A DNA stretch of 64,000 nucleotides from Akkermansia muciniphila (GCA_945883495.1 CAMCXS010000011.1:1-64000); one strand, 5' to 3'; shown: positions 27,352 through 36,098, counted from the stretch's first letter. The notes: generated by a model not told the origin, from the letters alone. Program-made: numbers and translations.

Positions 27352-30300
27352 ATGGAGAAGGGGATTCTGATTGCGATCGGGCTGCTGTGGATTATGGCGG
27401 CTGGTGTTTGGGCGGCTTCGCCTTCGGCACGGCTGGATGAGGCGCACCGCGCGTTCTTGTCTTCCTACTGCGCCGATTGTCACAACGCGGACAAGCAGAA
27501 GGGGAAGGTCCGCCTGGATGACATCTCCTTCACGATCGATAGCGTCGAACGGGCGGATCTCTGGCAGAAGGTCCTGAACTCCATCAATTCCGGAGAGATG
27601 CCGCCGGAGGATGAGAAGCAACCTGATCCAGCAGCCAAGACGGACTTTCTGGATGATCTTTCGCTCGTGCTCGTGACGGCTCGGACCGCCCTGAGTGATA
27701 GCGGCGGAAAGATCACCATGCGCCGTCTCAACCAGCGCGAATATAAGAATACGATTCGCGATGTACTCGGCGTGGATCTCAACGTGCGCGAGTTGCCCGC
27801 GGATGGCGGCGCCGGAACGTTTGATACCGTGGGCGCCTCACTCTTCATGTCGAGTGATCAGTTTGAGCAATACCTGGCCCTGGGGCGGCTGGCCTTGGAT
27901 GAGCACTTTGCGCGGTTCGTATCCCCATCCGGGGCGAAACCGCGGCACCTGCATATTGAGGCGGAAGATCGCAACCCACGCATCGCCAAAGCGCTTGCGG
28001 AGCGTCTCGACGCCCATGAACGTTATGTGAAATGGACTACGGCCGTGGATGCTGCGGCCAAGAAGACCGGTGACCCGAAGCTATATGCCCAATGGCAGAG
28101 TATCCCAGGCGCACCGTCGCCAGTAGAGTTTGGCTTCACTGATGCGGTGCACGCCGAAGAGCAGGGGCGGCGCAATTGGGTGCATTATGTTCCGCATCAC
28201 AAGGCGTATGTGGAGCATCCGGCGACGAAGACCGGTGCGTTTCTTACGGTGGAGGATGTCTACGTCAATCCCTATCAGCCGTTTCGGATTCCGGGTGACT
28301 GGCCGGCGGGCGACTATGTGGTTCGAGTGCGGATCGCCGCCACGGGAAACACGCCCGCGGAACGGCATTTCGTCGAATTCGGATCGCAACACGATAGCGG
28401 AGTGCGCGCGGTGGCGAGCAGTCACCAAGTGACGGGCACGATGGAGAAGCCGCAGGTGTTGGAGATCCCGCTCAAGTTTTCCCCAGCCAAAGGCCATGGA
28501 TTCTTTTTCCAGGAGAAGGGGACGTATGAGTCGGAAGACGCCGCTCGTCGAGTCTTCGGAGAGGCCAAGCAACGCAATGGAATTGGGCCGGAGTTCGCTC
28601 TCTGGATCGATTGGATTGAAGTGGAATCGGCGAGTGGTCCGATCCGGCAACGCCGGGAGGTGGAGTTGCACGCCAACGCCATGGTGGGCGGAACCTACAA
28701 TGGCTATTACAAAGGCGGCTATACAGTGGCCAAAGCGTATTTGGATAGCGATCGGTCAGAGCCGCCCTCCGCGTTCGGAAAAGGGATTGCCGATGAACAG
28801 GAAGCCAAGTTCCGCGTGCGCGTGTTCGAGGAGCACGGTCCCTCCTTCGAGCGGTATCTGAGCGATCCCCTCACGCAGACCGGCGCGTTGCTGACGATTC
28901 ACAATGTGCATACCGAGGAGGTGATCACATTGCCTCCCGATCAGCCTTCGGGTTGGCTCAAGACGAAGCACGAGGTGGAGAGCGTCCCGCCGGGCGACTA
29001 TCGGCTGCGGTTCCGGATCGGCGCGGTGGAGGGGACCGGGAAGGAGCGGCATTTTGTGGAGCTCGGCAGCCGCATTGAGAAAGACGAATTCACGCTGCTG
29101 CAGACCTTGCAGATCACCGGGCCCGTGGCGGCCCCGCAGGTGATCGAAGTGCCCGTCAATCTTTCGGCCGATGGTCCCCGCACGTTTGTGCTGCGGGAGA
29201 AGCGTGACGTGAAACGGGACTTCGATGTCTACCAAGCCGCCCGGAAGGAAACGAAAGTGGGACCGCCGTCCGCTTTGTGGATCGATTGGGTGGAGTGGGA
29301 AGGGCCGATCTTGCCCACCGCATCGCAGGCCGTCGTTCCCTCCGTGATCGCCGCCGGTGAGACCGACGCCCGGCGCGTCCTCGAAACCTTCGCGAAGCGC
29401 GCCTTTCGCGGCAAAGAACCCTCCGCCGCCTTTTTGGACAAACTCACCGCATTGCACGCCGCCCGGATCCAAGCGGGAGAGCCGTTTGAGCAAGCGATCC
29501 GCGAGCCGCTCAGCGTGGTTTTGGCGTCGCCGGGCTTCTTGTATCTCCAGGAGACCGGGGTGACCGAGAAGGAAGGGCCCAAACCGCTCTCTCCGGCGGA
29601 ACTCGCCACCCGTCTCTCTTACTTCCTCTGGAGCGCCCCGCCGGACGCCCGGTTGCTGGCCGCGGATCTCTCGAATCCGCAGGTGATGGCCCGTGAAGTG
29701 GACCGGCTCATCGCCAGCGACAAAGCCGCCGAGTTCGTCAGTGGCTTTGTGCATCAATGGCTCGATATGGACCGGCTCGATTTCTTCCAGTTCGATACCA
29801 AGCAATTCCGGGACTTCGACGAAAGCGCCAAGGCGGCGGCGCGGCGAGAGGTCTACGAAACCTTTGCCTTGCTGCTGCGGGAAAACGGCAGCCTCAGCCG
29901 CCTGCTGAAGAGCGATGAAGTGGTGGTGAATGGCCTCCTCGCCACGTATTACGGACTTGAGGGCGTGAGCGGGGACGAGTTCCGCAAAGTCTCGTTGCCG
30001 CCCGGTTCGCCGCGTGGCGGCCTCCTCGGGATGGCCGCCGTCTTGGCGATGGGCAGCAATGGAGAACGCACCAGCCCGGTGGAACGCGGTGCCTGGGTGT
30101 TGCGCAAACTCCTGAACAACCCGCCACCGCCCGCGCCGCCGAATGTCCCGCAATTGGATCGCTTGGTCGGCAAGCCGATGAGTCCTCGCGAGCGTCTCCA
30201 GGCGCACCAGGAGGAACCGCAGTGTCTGCAATGCCACCGCAAGATCGATCCGATCGGCTTCGGCCTGGAGAATTTCAACGCGGCAGGCAAATGGCGCGAC

Positions 30301-30594
30301 GTGGATCACGATCCCAAAGCGAAAAAGGACTGGCCGATCGAGCCCGCCGGAGCGTTTCACAACGGCCCCTCGTTCCAAACCTTCTTCGAACTCCGCGACC
30401 ACATCGCCGCTCAGCCGGAAGCCTTTGCCCGAGGATTCAGCGAGGCGCTGATCGAGTACGCGCTGGGGCGGCCGTTTGGCTTTACCGATGAGTCGCTCGC
30501 GGAAGCCATGGTGGCCAAAGCGAAGGCCAAGGATTTTGGGCTGCGCGAGCTGATCGTCGAGTTGGTCACTAGTGAAGCGTTTGGCCGGAAGTGA
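27352..30594 (+). CDS. Secreted haem-binding DUF1587/DUF1592/DUF1588/DUF1585 protein
   Basis: A 1080-residue protein with a signal peptide (residues 1-22). The N-terminal cytochrome motif is C40-A-D-C43-H44, followed by DUF1587 (ITMRRLNQREYKNTIRDVLG). The middle (about 270-650) contains two copies of a sandwich domain, each with a G-D-Y-x-x-R-x-R-I-x-A/G core and ending in ALWIDWIE or ALWIDWVE. The C-terminal half is the DUF1592 block (PLSPAELATRLSYFLWSAPP), DUF1588 (GVLAMGSNGERTSP-type region with a second haem site, CLQCHRKIDPIGFGLENF) and DUF1585 (FARGFSEALIEYALGRPFGF). The role is unproven. It forms an operon with the DUF1552 gene. GTG at 27349 directly precedes the chosen ATG. Confidence 0.93.
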   Translation: MEKGILIAIGLLWIMAAGVWAASPSARLDEAHRAFLSSYCADCHNADKQKGKVRLDDISFTIDSVERADLWQKVLNSINSGEMPPEDEKQPDPAAKTDFLDDLSLVLVTARTALSDSGGKITMRRLNQREYKNTIRDVLGVDLNVRELPADGGAGTFDTVGASLFMSSDQFEQYLALGRLALDEHFARFVSPSGAKPRHLHIEAEDRNPRIAKALAERLDAHERYVKWTTAVDAAAKKTGDPKLYAQWQSIPGAPSPVEFGFTDAVHAEEQGRRNWVHYVPHHKAYVEHPATKTGAFLTVEDVYVNPYQPFRIPGDWPAGDYVVRVRIAATGNTPAERHFVEFGSQHDSGVRAVASSHQVTGTMEKPQVLEIPLKFSPAKGHGFFFQEKGTYESEDAARRVFGEAKQRNGIGPEFALWIDWIEVESASGPIRQRREVELHANAMVGGTYNGYYKGGYTVAKAYLDSDRSEPPSAFGKGIADEQEAKFRVRVFEEHGPSFERYLSDPLTQTGALLTIHNVHTEEVITLPPDQPSGWLKTKHEVESVPPGDYRLRFRIGAVEGTGKERHFVELGSRIEKDEFTLLQTLQITGPVAAPQVIEVPVNLSADGPRTFVLREKRDVKRDFDVYQAARKETKVGPPSALWIDWVEWEGPILPTASQAVVPSVIAAGETDARRVLETFAKRAFRGKEPSAAFLDKLTALHAARIQAGEPFEQAIREPLSVVLASPGFLYLQETGVTEKEGPKPLSPAELATRLSYFLWSAPPDARLLAADLSNPQVMAREVDRLIASDKAAEFVSGFVHQWLDMDRLDFFQFDTKQFRDFDESAKAAARREVYETFALLLRENGSLSRLLKSDEVVVNGLLATYYGLEGVSGDEFRKVSLPPGSPRGGLLGMAAVLAMGSNGERTSPVERGAWVLRKLLNNPPPPAPPNVPQLDRLVGKPMSPRERLQAHQEEPQCLQCHRKIDPIGFGLENFNAAGKWRDVDHDPKAKKDWPIEPAGAFHNGPSFQTFFELRDHIAAQPEAFARGFSEALIEYALGRPFGFTDESLAEAMVAKAKAKDFGLRELIVELVTSEAFGRK

Positions 30595-30796
30595 TTTTTT
30601 GGGGGGCTCGCGAGTGCCGACGTTACCGGGAATCCCGGAAAGGCAGCCTTCTGTCCGACGCAATCCTCCAGGCCAACGGGCCTTAACGTGTACGGAAAAC
30701 TTATCGGTAAGAGGCAGGACGAGTCCCCGCACTCCTCACCAATTTGTCACTTGTCCTGATCCGGTTTCCTCGTCAGGGTAAGGCGTCCGCCTTGCC

Positions 30797-33604
30797 ATGC
30801 ACGACGTCTTCCTCAGCTACAACAGCGCCGACCGGGCCGCCGCTCGGCTCATCCTGGCGGCTTTGGAGGCGCAGGGCCTGGAGGTGTTCCTTGATGAACG
30901 GGAACTCGCCGCCGGGCAGAACTTCATCCCGCGCCTGGAAGCCGCCCTCCTGGCCTGCCAATCCGTGGCCATTCTCATGGGGCCGCGTGGATTGGGCAAA
31001 TGGCAGCAGATCGAAAAAGACTTCGCGCTCGACCGCAAAGCCCGGGAACCGTCCCTGCCGGTCGTGCCTGTTCTGCTCCCCGGGGATGTCGATCCGCCCA
31101 CCGGGTTTCTTTCCCTGAACACCTGGATCGATCTCCGGGGCGGGGTGGAAAACGCTGACGGGATCGCCCGGCTCAGCGCGGCCTTGCGCAACCAGCCGCC
31201 TCCGGGCGCGGCGTTCAATCCGCGCAACGATGTCTGTCCCTACCGCGGCCTCTTGCCGTTCCGGGAGGAGGACCGGGAGTTTTACTTCGGCCGGGAACCC
31301 GACGTGGCCGCTTTGGTGAAATTGGTGAGGGAAGACCGGCATGCCGTGGTCCCGGTGATTGGCAGTTCCGGGAGCGGGAAATCGTCCTTGGTCTATGCCG
31401 GATTGATCCCGGAGTTGCGCAACCCCGCGCATCAGGCGGATCGCACGCCGTGGGAGATTCTCACCTTGCGCCCGCTCACGGATCCATTGGTCAGCCTCAT
31501 GGAAGCGGTATCCCCTCCGCCGGAGGATCTCGACCGCGCGGTGCGCATCGCCCGGCTCAACGAATCCGTCGAGGTCCTCCGCGCCGGCAAGGTCCGCCTT
31601 TCCCAACTGATCGAAGACGTCCTCAAACGCAGCGGCGGTTGCCAGAGGCTCCTCCTCTTCGTGGATCAATGGGAAGAACTCTACAGCCAGATCCCGCGCG
31701 ATGTCCCGGAAGCGGAGCGGAAAAAGGCCGAGGCGGATCGCATCCTCTTCATCGATGCCCTGCTCGAAGCCACGAAGCACTCCGCCTGCACCCTGGTCTT
31801 CACCGTCCGGGCAGACTTTTACGATCCGCTCCTGGGTTGGGACAACCGGCTCAAGCACGGCAAACTCCAGGAGCACCTCAACCGCGCCGGGCTCAGCCTG
31901 GGCCCGATGCACCGGGAAGCGCTCGAAGCCGCCATCGTCAAACCGGCCGAAAAGGCGGGCTACCGTTTTGCCGAAGGCCTGGTCAAAGTGATTCTCGATG
32001 AAGTGGGCCTTCAGCCGGGCCAGCTCCCGCTCCTGGAATTCTTCCTCCGGGAGCTTTGGCTGCGCCGGGATGGGGACGAGTTCACTTTCAAGGGCTACCA
32101 AGACAGCGGCGGCGTTTCCGGAGCCATCGCCCGCCGTGCGGACGACGAGTTCGCCAAGCTCCTCCGGACCGGGGACAAGAAACTGGAAGAAGCGGCCCGC
32201 CGCGTCTTCGTCAGCCTGGTGACGCCGGGGGAAGGCCGGGAAGACACCCGCGCGGTGATCTCCCTTCCGGAGAGCGGCCCGGAACGGCGGGTCGTGGAAT
32301 TCTTCAGCGCCCACGACGTCCGCCTCCTCGTGGCCGGAGAAGGCAAAGTGGAAGTCAGCCACGAAGCGCTGATCCGCCAGTGGGCGCGCTTGCAGAAGGA
32401 TTGGCTGGCAAAGAACCGGGATTTCCTCCGGGTGCGGGACCGGATCCGGGCGGGGCGGGATATCTGGGATCCGCCCTTGGCGGAGAGAGGAGAGGTTGAG
32501 AGCGCGAGGAAGGAGAAGGGGAGCGGGAAGAAGAAAGAGAAGCGCCGGTCGCCGGAACGGCTCATCCAGCGAGGCTTGGCGCTGCAAGAAGCCAAGGCGC
32601 TGCTGAAGCATCATGGGGACGTGATCATCGATGACATCTGGGAGTACATCCGGCTGTCGTTGCGCCGGGATTTTTGGCGGCGGGTGCGGGACGGGGTGTT
32701 TTTGACGGTGGTGGCGGGGATTGCGATGGTGGTGGGGTTTGTCGGACTCCTCGTGTTTATCGCGGGTTACGCAATGTTCACCGGCGAGGAAGACGCGTTG
32801 GAACGCTATCACCAAGAGGTTTACGAACGGGAAGTCGCGCCTCTGGAAGTTCCTAGTCGTACGGCGTCACCGCAGAGCTCCGTAACGCCATTGCGCCCAC
32901 ACACCAACCGGATTGGCATGGAAATGATCTGGTGTCCGCCAGGTTCGTTTCAAATGGGGAGTGCGGGAGAAGAGCCCGGTCGATCCTCTGATGAACGGTT
33001 GCATCACGTGACCTTGAGCCACGGATTCTTCCTGGCCAAGACGGAGGTGACTCAAGGGCAGTGGCTGCAACTCATGAAAACCAACCCAAGCCTGTTTCAC
33101 TGGGATGGGCGGTTGCCGGTCGACAGGGTTAGTTGGAATGGAGCGTCCGTCTTTTGCCGGACTTTGACCGAGCTGGAACGGGAAACAGGAACGCTCCCCG
33201 AAGATTGGGTGTACTCGCTGCCCACCGAAGCGCAGTGGGAATACGCTTGCCGCGCGGGGATCTCAGCGCCCTTTTCCGGACCGGCGCTTCCAGAACTGGG
33301 GTGGTACATCGGAAACGCTTGGTTTCACACCCATCCTGTCGGCTTGAAGCAGCCGAACCGGTGGGGCTTTCACGACATGCACGGGAACGTCTACGAATGG
33401 TGCCAGGATTGGGACGGTGACTACGAAAACGGTGATGCAGTCGATCCTAGTGGGGTTCGGGCGTTCTCGGATCGGGTGTCCCGGGGCGGCAGCTGGGGTA
33501 TCAACGCCGGGTGCTGCCGGTCCGCGTACCGATTTAGGGGGATGCCGGAGAGCCGGGACTTCAACCTGGGTTTTCGCCCAGTCCTCACCCTGGCCAGCAA
33601 GTAG
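30797..33604 (+). CDS. TIR - STAND NTPase - transmembrane - FGE-fold receptor-like protein
   Basis: A 935-residue multidomain protein. Residues 1-115 are a TIR domain (VFLSYNSADR; putative catalytic Glu in KWQQIEKDF). Residues about 145-560 are an nSTAND1-type NTPase, with the lead-in CPYRGLLPFREED, Walker A GSSGSGKSS (189-197) and Walker B LLLFVDQWEE (285-294). After a basic stretch (KKKEKRR; WRRVRD), one transmembrane helix lies at about 634-658. Residues 703-935 are an FGE/SUMF1 fold (GMEMIWCPPGSFQMGS, PTEAQWEYACRAG, DMHGNVYEWC, RVSRGGSW). By the positive-inside rule, TIR and STAND are cytoplasmic and the FGE domain is outside. Of the two FGE catalytic cysteines, the first is replaced (GI), so it probably recognises ligands. 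It is single, upstream of palindromic element A. Confidence 0.9.
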   Translation: MHDVFLSYNSADRAAARLILAALEAQGLEVFLDERELAAGQNFIPRLEAALLACQSVAILMGPRGLGKWQQIEKDFALDRKAREPSLPVVPVLLPGDVDPPTGFLSLNTWIDLRGGVENADGIARLSAALRNQPPPGAAFNPRNDVCPYRGLLPFREEDREFYFGREPDVAALVKLVREDRHAVVPVIGSSGSGKSSLVYAGLIPELRNPAHQADRTPWEILTLRPLTDPLVSLMEAVSPPPEDLDRAVRIARLNESVEVLRAGKVRLSQLIEDVLKRSGGCQRLLLFVDQWEELYSQIPRDVPEAERKKAEADRILFIDALLEATKHSACTLVFTVRADFYDPLLGWDNRLKHGKLQEHLNRAGLSLGPMHREALEAAIVKPAEKAGYRFAEGLVKVILDEVGLQPGQLPLLEFFLRELWLRRDGDEFTFKGYQDSGGVSGAIARRADDEFAKLLRTGDKKLEEAARRVFVSLVTPGEGREDTRAVISLPESGPERRVVEFFSAHDVRLLVAGEGKVEVSHEALIRQWARLQKDWLAKNRDFLRVRDRIRAGRDIWDPPLAERGEVESARKEKGSGKKKEKRRSPERLIQRGLALQEAKALLKHHGDVIIDDIWEYIRLSLRRDFWRRVRDGVFLTVVAGIAMVVGFVGLLVFIAGYAMFTGEEDALERYHQEVYEREVAPLEVPSRTASPQSSVTPLRPHTNRIGMEMIWCPPGSFQMGSAGEEPGRSSDERLHHVTLSHGFFLAKTEVTQGQWLQLMKTNPSLFHWDGRLPVDRVSWNGASVFCRTLTELERETGTLPEDWVYSLPTEAQWEYACRAGISAPFSGPALPELGWYIGNAWFHTHPVGLKQPNRWGFHDMHGNVYEWCQDWDGDYENGDAVDPSGVRAFSDRVSRGGSWGINAGCCRSAYRFRGMPESRDFNLGFRPVLTLASK

Positions 33605-33663
33605 CGGAGGGCGACTCGCCGGAGCCTGATCCGAGGGCGGTAGCCCGTCCCGGAGGGCGGATT

Positions 33664-33784
33664 CTTCGGACTGCGGTGACTTGTCACCGCCTTCAGAACC
33701 GAAGCTTGCTGAGGTTCAATCACGACGATGACTCCTCAGCAAGCTTCGTCGGGAAAGGCGGTGACAAGTCCCCGCAGTCCGAAG
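33664..33784. repeat. Palindromic element, copy A
   Basis: A 121-bp nested inverted repeat. The outer arms, 33664-33693 and 33755-33784, match at 29 of 30 positions; the inner arms, 33700-33714 and 33734-33748, are a perfect 15 bp (cgaagcttgctgagg). Copies B and C have the asymmetric centre in reverse-complement orientation. Sixty bases of left flank (33602-33661), directly after the FGE stop, are also shared with copy B. The remaining 162 bp up to the antitoxin gene (33785-33946) hold nothing recognisable. Confidence 0.9.
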
Positions 33785-33946
33785 GATGCCAGCCATCGGC
33801 GGGTTCGCTTTCAGCCCGCGGTTCGCCCAGACCATTGTGAGCGCATGGTGACGGCGAAAGCCAACGAGAAGGAGATCGACCAGTTCGTCAGGTGGCTCCC
33901 ACGAACCTGGTCGTTAGGGTAAGTCTTTGGACAGGTCGCCATCAGG

Positions 33947-34183
33947 CTACAGCCGGTCATGCGCTTCCGGCTCCACATCGGGCACTTTGGCCAAGACTCG
34001 TTCAAACTTCTCCCGGCTCCCGCGCGCGGCGCGCTTTTGGATGTAGGTGTCCGCATCCAGCACCGCGACCTTTTCCGCCAACGCCGTCGCGATGAATTGG
34101 TCCAGCGTCACTCCGTCTGCCTGGGCCAGCGACTCCGCGCGAAGGCGGAGGGATTCGGGGATGTTCACATTCATGAGGCTCAT
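33947..34183 (-). CDS. Ribbon-helix-helix antitoxin of a PIN toxin pair
   Basis: A 78-residue protein starting MSLMNVNIPESLRLRAESLA. The N-terminal strand-helix-helix pattern (NVNIPESLRLRAESLAQADG, then VTLDQFIATALAEKVAVL) fits a ribbon-helix-helix DNA-binding fold, and the C-terminal tail (SREKFERVLAKVPDVEPEA) would wrap the toxin. The start overlaps the PIN gene stop by 4 bp (ATGA), so translation is coupled. The toxin gene comes first, the reverse of the usual order. I assign it as antitoxin by fold and position. RHH antitoxins normally repress their own promoter, which here would lie upstream of the toxin at about 34600-34750. Confidence 0.78.
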   Translation of the reverse strand: MSLMNVNIPESLRLRAESLAQADGVTLDQFIATALAEKVAVLDADTYIQKRAARGSREKFERVLAKVPDVEPEAHDRL

Positions 34184-34596
34184 CTCGGGAAGAGGATACG
34201 CAGAAACTCTGCCGGTGTCACCGCGCGAATTCCCAAGTCGTTCACTCCGGGAAAGTGGCGGACGTTGTGGGTCACGATGAATGGCGCTCCACCCGCTAGG
34301 GCGAGTTCCAGGACCAAATCGTCCTGGGGGTCCGGCAGATGAGGCCGCCAAAGAAAGTGGATGTGGCACTCGATGCACTCGGAAAGGAAGTAATCCAGGA
34401 AGTCATCAATGTCCTCCGTCGTGAATCCCGGCAGTAGGCCCGGCCGGCGCAGGACGGCTTCATATTCCAGGCAAAGTGGCGGCGAGATGACCGGCTCAAT
34501 CTGGGTCGAGCCGAACGCCTGCATCAGCCGGAAGGATGCCCCACGCCGGGAACGCAGCGAAGACACCAGGACGTTCGTATCGATGACAACGCGCAC
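34180..34596 (-). CDS. PIN-domain toxin (putative RNase)
   Basis: A 138-residue PIN-domain protein of the COG1569 type. It starts at GTG: MRVVIDTNVLVSSLRSRRGA, where the first metal-binding aspartate is D5 or D6 of the IDTNV motif. The other acidic residues are E in CLEYEAVLRR, the pair in PDPQDDLVLELALAGG, and NDLG near the end. PIN toxins are Mg2+-dependent ribonucleases that cleave tRNA, rRNA or mRNA. A frame extension of 19 codons upstream (LRRVNPSLHLS) reads through palindromic element E and is not the natural start. It is translationally coupled to the RHH antitoxin gene. Confidence 0.85.
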   Translation of the reverse strand: MRVVIDTNVLVSSLRSRRGASFRLMQAFGSTQIEPVISPPLCLEYEAVLRRPGLLPGFTTEDIDDFLDYFLSECIECHIHFLWRPHLPDPQDDLVLELALAGGAPFIVTHNVRHFPGVNDLGIRAVTPAEFLRILFPR

Positions 34597-34607
34597 GAGA
34601 GGGCATA

Positions 34608-34659
34608 ACCGAAGTTCGCTGAGGTGCAACGATGGATTCACTCGCCTCAGCAAACTCGT
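34608..34659. repeat. Palindromic element, degenerate copy E
   Basis: A diverged half-size copy of the central part of the palindromic element: inner arms cgaagttcgctgagg and cctcagcaaactcg flank a centre of about 16 bp. It sits directly upstream of the PIN toxin start, in its probable promoter. The outer arms are not recognisable. Confidence 0.6.
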
Positions 34660-34753
34660 ATGAGCTGGAAGCCGCGTCCGAAGGTCCCGCCGGGCTAGTT
34701 CTCCTTCCGGAGAGATTTGCTGGCAATGGACTCCGTGCTATCGATGCGCCTTG

Positions 34754-35922
34754 ATGTCAGGCATCTTCGTCAGTCACTCCAGCAAGAACCGGGACTTCGT
34801 GGTGGGCGCCATTCTCCCAATGCTCAAGGCGGAGGGCTGGAATCCATGGTATTCCGACGAGCGGATCACAGCGGCCGATCAATGGCGGCGCGAGATCAAG
34901 GACGGGCTGGAGCGCTGTCCCTGGTTCTTGGTGGTGCTCTCCCCGGAGGCCGTGGCTTCGGAATGGGTCGAAGTCGAAGTGGACTGGGCCATGGAACACC
35001 GCCGGGGGCGGATCATCCCGTTGATCTACTGGGAGTGCCGGGTGGATGACCTCCATCTCTTCCTGCGCAAGCTCCAGCACATCCGCTTCACGGAAAACAC
35101 CGCAGCCGATCGCGCACGGGTGGCGGCGGAGTTGCGCCGGGTGATGGGCGCGAGTTCGCCAGCCGCTCCGGCTACATCCAAAGTTCCCAAGACCATTCCG
35201 CTCATCCAGGAAGTGAGTTCCCCGGCCGAGTCCAATTTCACCAATCGCCACGGCCTGGAAATGATCTGGTGTCCGCCGGGGAAGTTCCTCATGGGCAGCC
35301 CGGAGTCGGAGCCGGGTCGCTCTTCCGATGAAACCCAGCACGAGGTGACGCTGACGCGGGGCTTTTGGATCAGCCGGTTTCCGGTGACTCAGGAACAGTG
35401 GAAGAAGCTGATGAGGACGAATCCGAGCCACTTCACGAAATCCGGACGGAAGGCGCCGGTGGAAGCCGTCAGTTGGGACGATGCGATGGCGTTTTGCGCC
35501 AGGCTCGGTCCGGAACCGGATGGGCGGGGCTACACTCTGCCGACGGAAGCGCAATGGGAATACGCATGCCGGGCGGGCACCAAGGGACGATATGCGCACA
35601 CGAGTTTGGGCAAGATGGGCTGGTACCTTTTAAACAGTTGGTTCAAGTCCCATCCGGTGGGTGAAAAGCAAGGCAATCCTTGGGGGTTTATGACATGCAT
35701 GGGAATGTCTGGGAATGGTGCCTGGATTGGTATGGACCGTATCGCTCCGCGCCGGTCACGGATCCTACGGGTCCCCCGCAGGCCTCGAATCGGGTGATCC
35801 GGGGCGGCAGCTGGAGCAGCAACGCCGGGGACTGCCGGTCCGCCATCCGCCTCAGAAACACGCCGGAGGCCCGCAACAACAACCTGGGGTTCCGCCCAGT
35901 CCTTAACCTAGCCAGCCAGTAG
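34754..35922 (+). pseudogene. TIR - FGE-fold protein interrupted by a frameshift at a G5 tract
   Basis: Residues 1-125 are a TIR domain (GIFVSHSSKNRDFVVGAILP; putative catalytic Glu in SEWVEVEVDW). After a short linker, an FGE/SUMF1 fold begins (LEMIWCPPGKFLMGS, PTEAQWEYACRAG). There is no STAND or transmembrane segment. At 35682-35686 a run of five G shifts the frame: the upstream frame reads PWGFMTCMGMSG and ends at 35797, while the expected VYDMHGNVWEWC continues in the other frame to 35922. A sixth G would restore one 390-residue protein. This could be a true mutation, phase variation or a sequencing error. The end (RVIRGGSW ... GFRPVLNLASQ) matches the 30797 gene closely, and the FGE catalytic cysteine pair is incomplete. 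Confidence 0.85.
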
Positions 35923-35981
35923 CGGACGGCGACTCGCCGGAGCCTGATCGGAGGGCGGTAGCCCGTCCCGGAGGGCGGCTT

Positions 35982-36098
35982 CTTCGGACTGCGGGGACTT
36001 GTCACCGCCTTTCCCGACGAAGCTTGCTGAGGAGTCATCATCGTGATTGAACCTCAGCAAGCTTCGGTTCTGAAGGCGGTGACGAGTCCCCTCAGTCC
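35982..36098. repeat. Palindromic element, copy B
   Basis: The same nested palindrome as copy A, with its centre (agtcatcatcgtgattgaa) the reverse complement of A's centre. The outer left arm is 35982-36011 and the right arm begins at 36073. The 60-bp left flank after the TIR-FGE stop matches copy A's, and the right flank (atgccgaaag) is shared with copy C. Confidence 0.9.

Noticed and set aside
30595-30796. Promoter or regulatory RNA upstream of the TIR-STAND gene
   Set aside because: The 200-bp gap has a G-run and ordinary sequence; no clear -35/-10 pair, operator palindrome or RNA motif could be supported by eye.
30773-32815. 680-codon open frame antisense to the TIR-STAND gene
   Set aside because: It is a long frame in GC-rich DNA opposite a gene with clear TIR, STAND and FGE motifs; its own translation has no recognisable domain. 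The 658-codon frame at 28756-30732 opposite the DUF1592 gene is rejected for the same reason.
33785-33946. Small peptide gene (MVTAKANEKEIDQFVRWLPR) at 33845
   Set aside because: Only 25 codons, no ribosome-binding site and no family match; it lies in a repeat-rich intergenic stretch.
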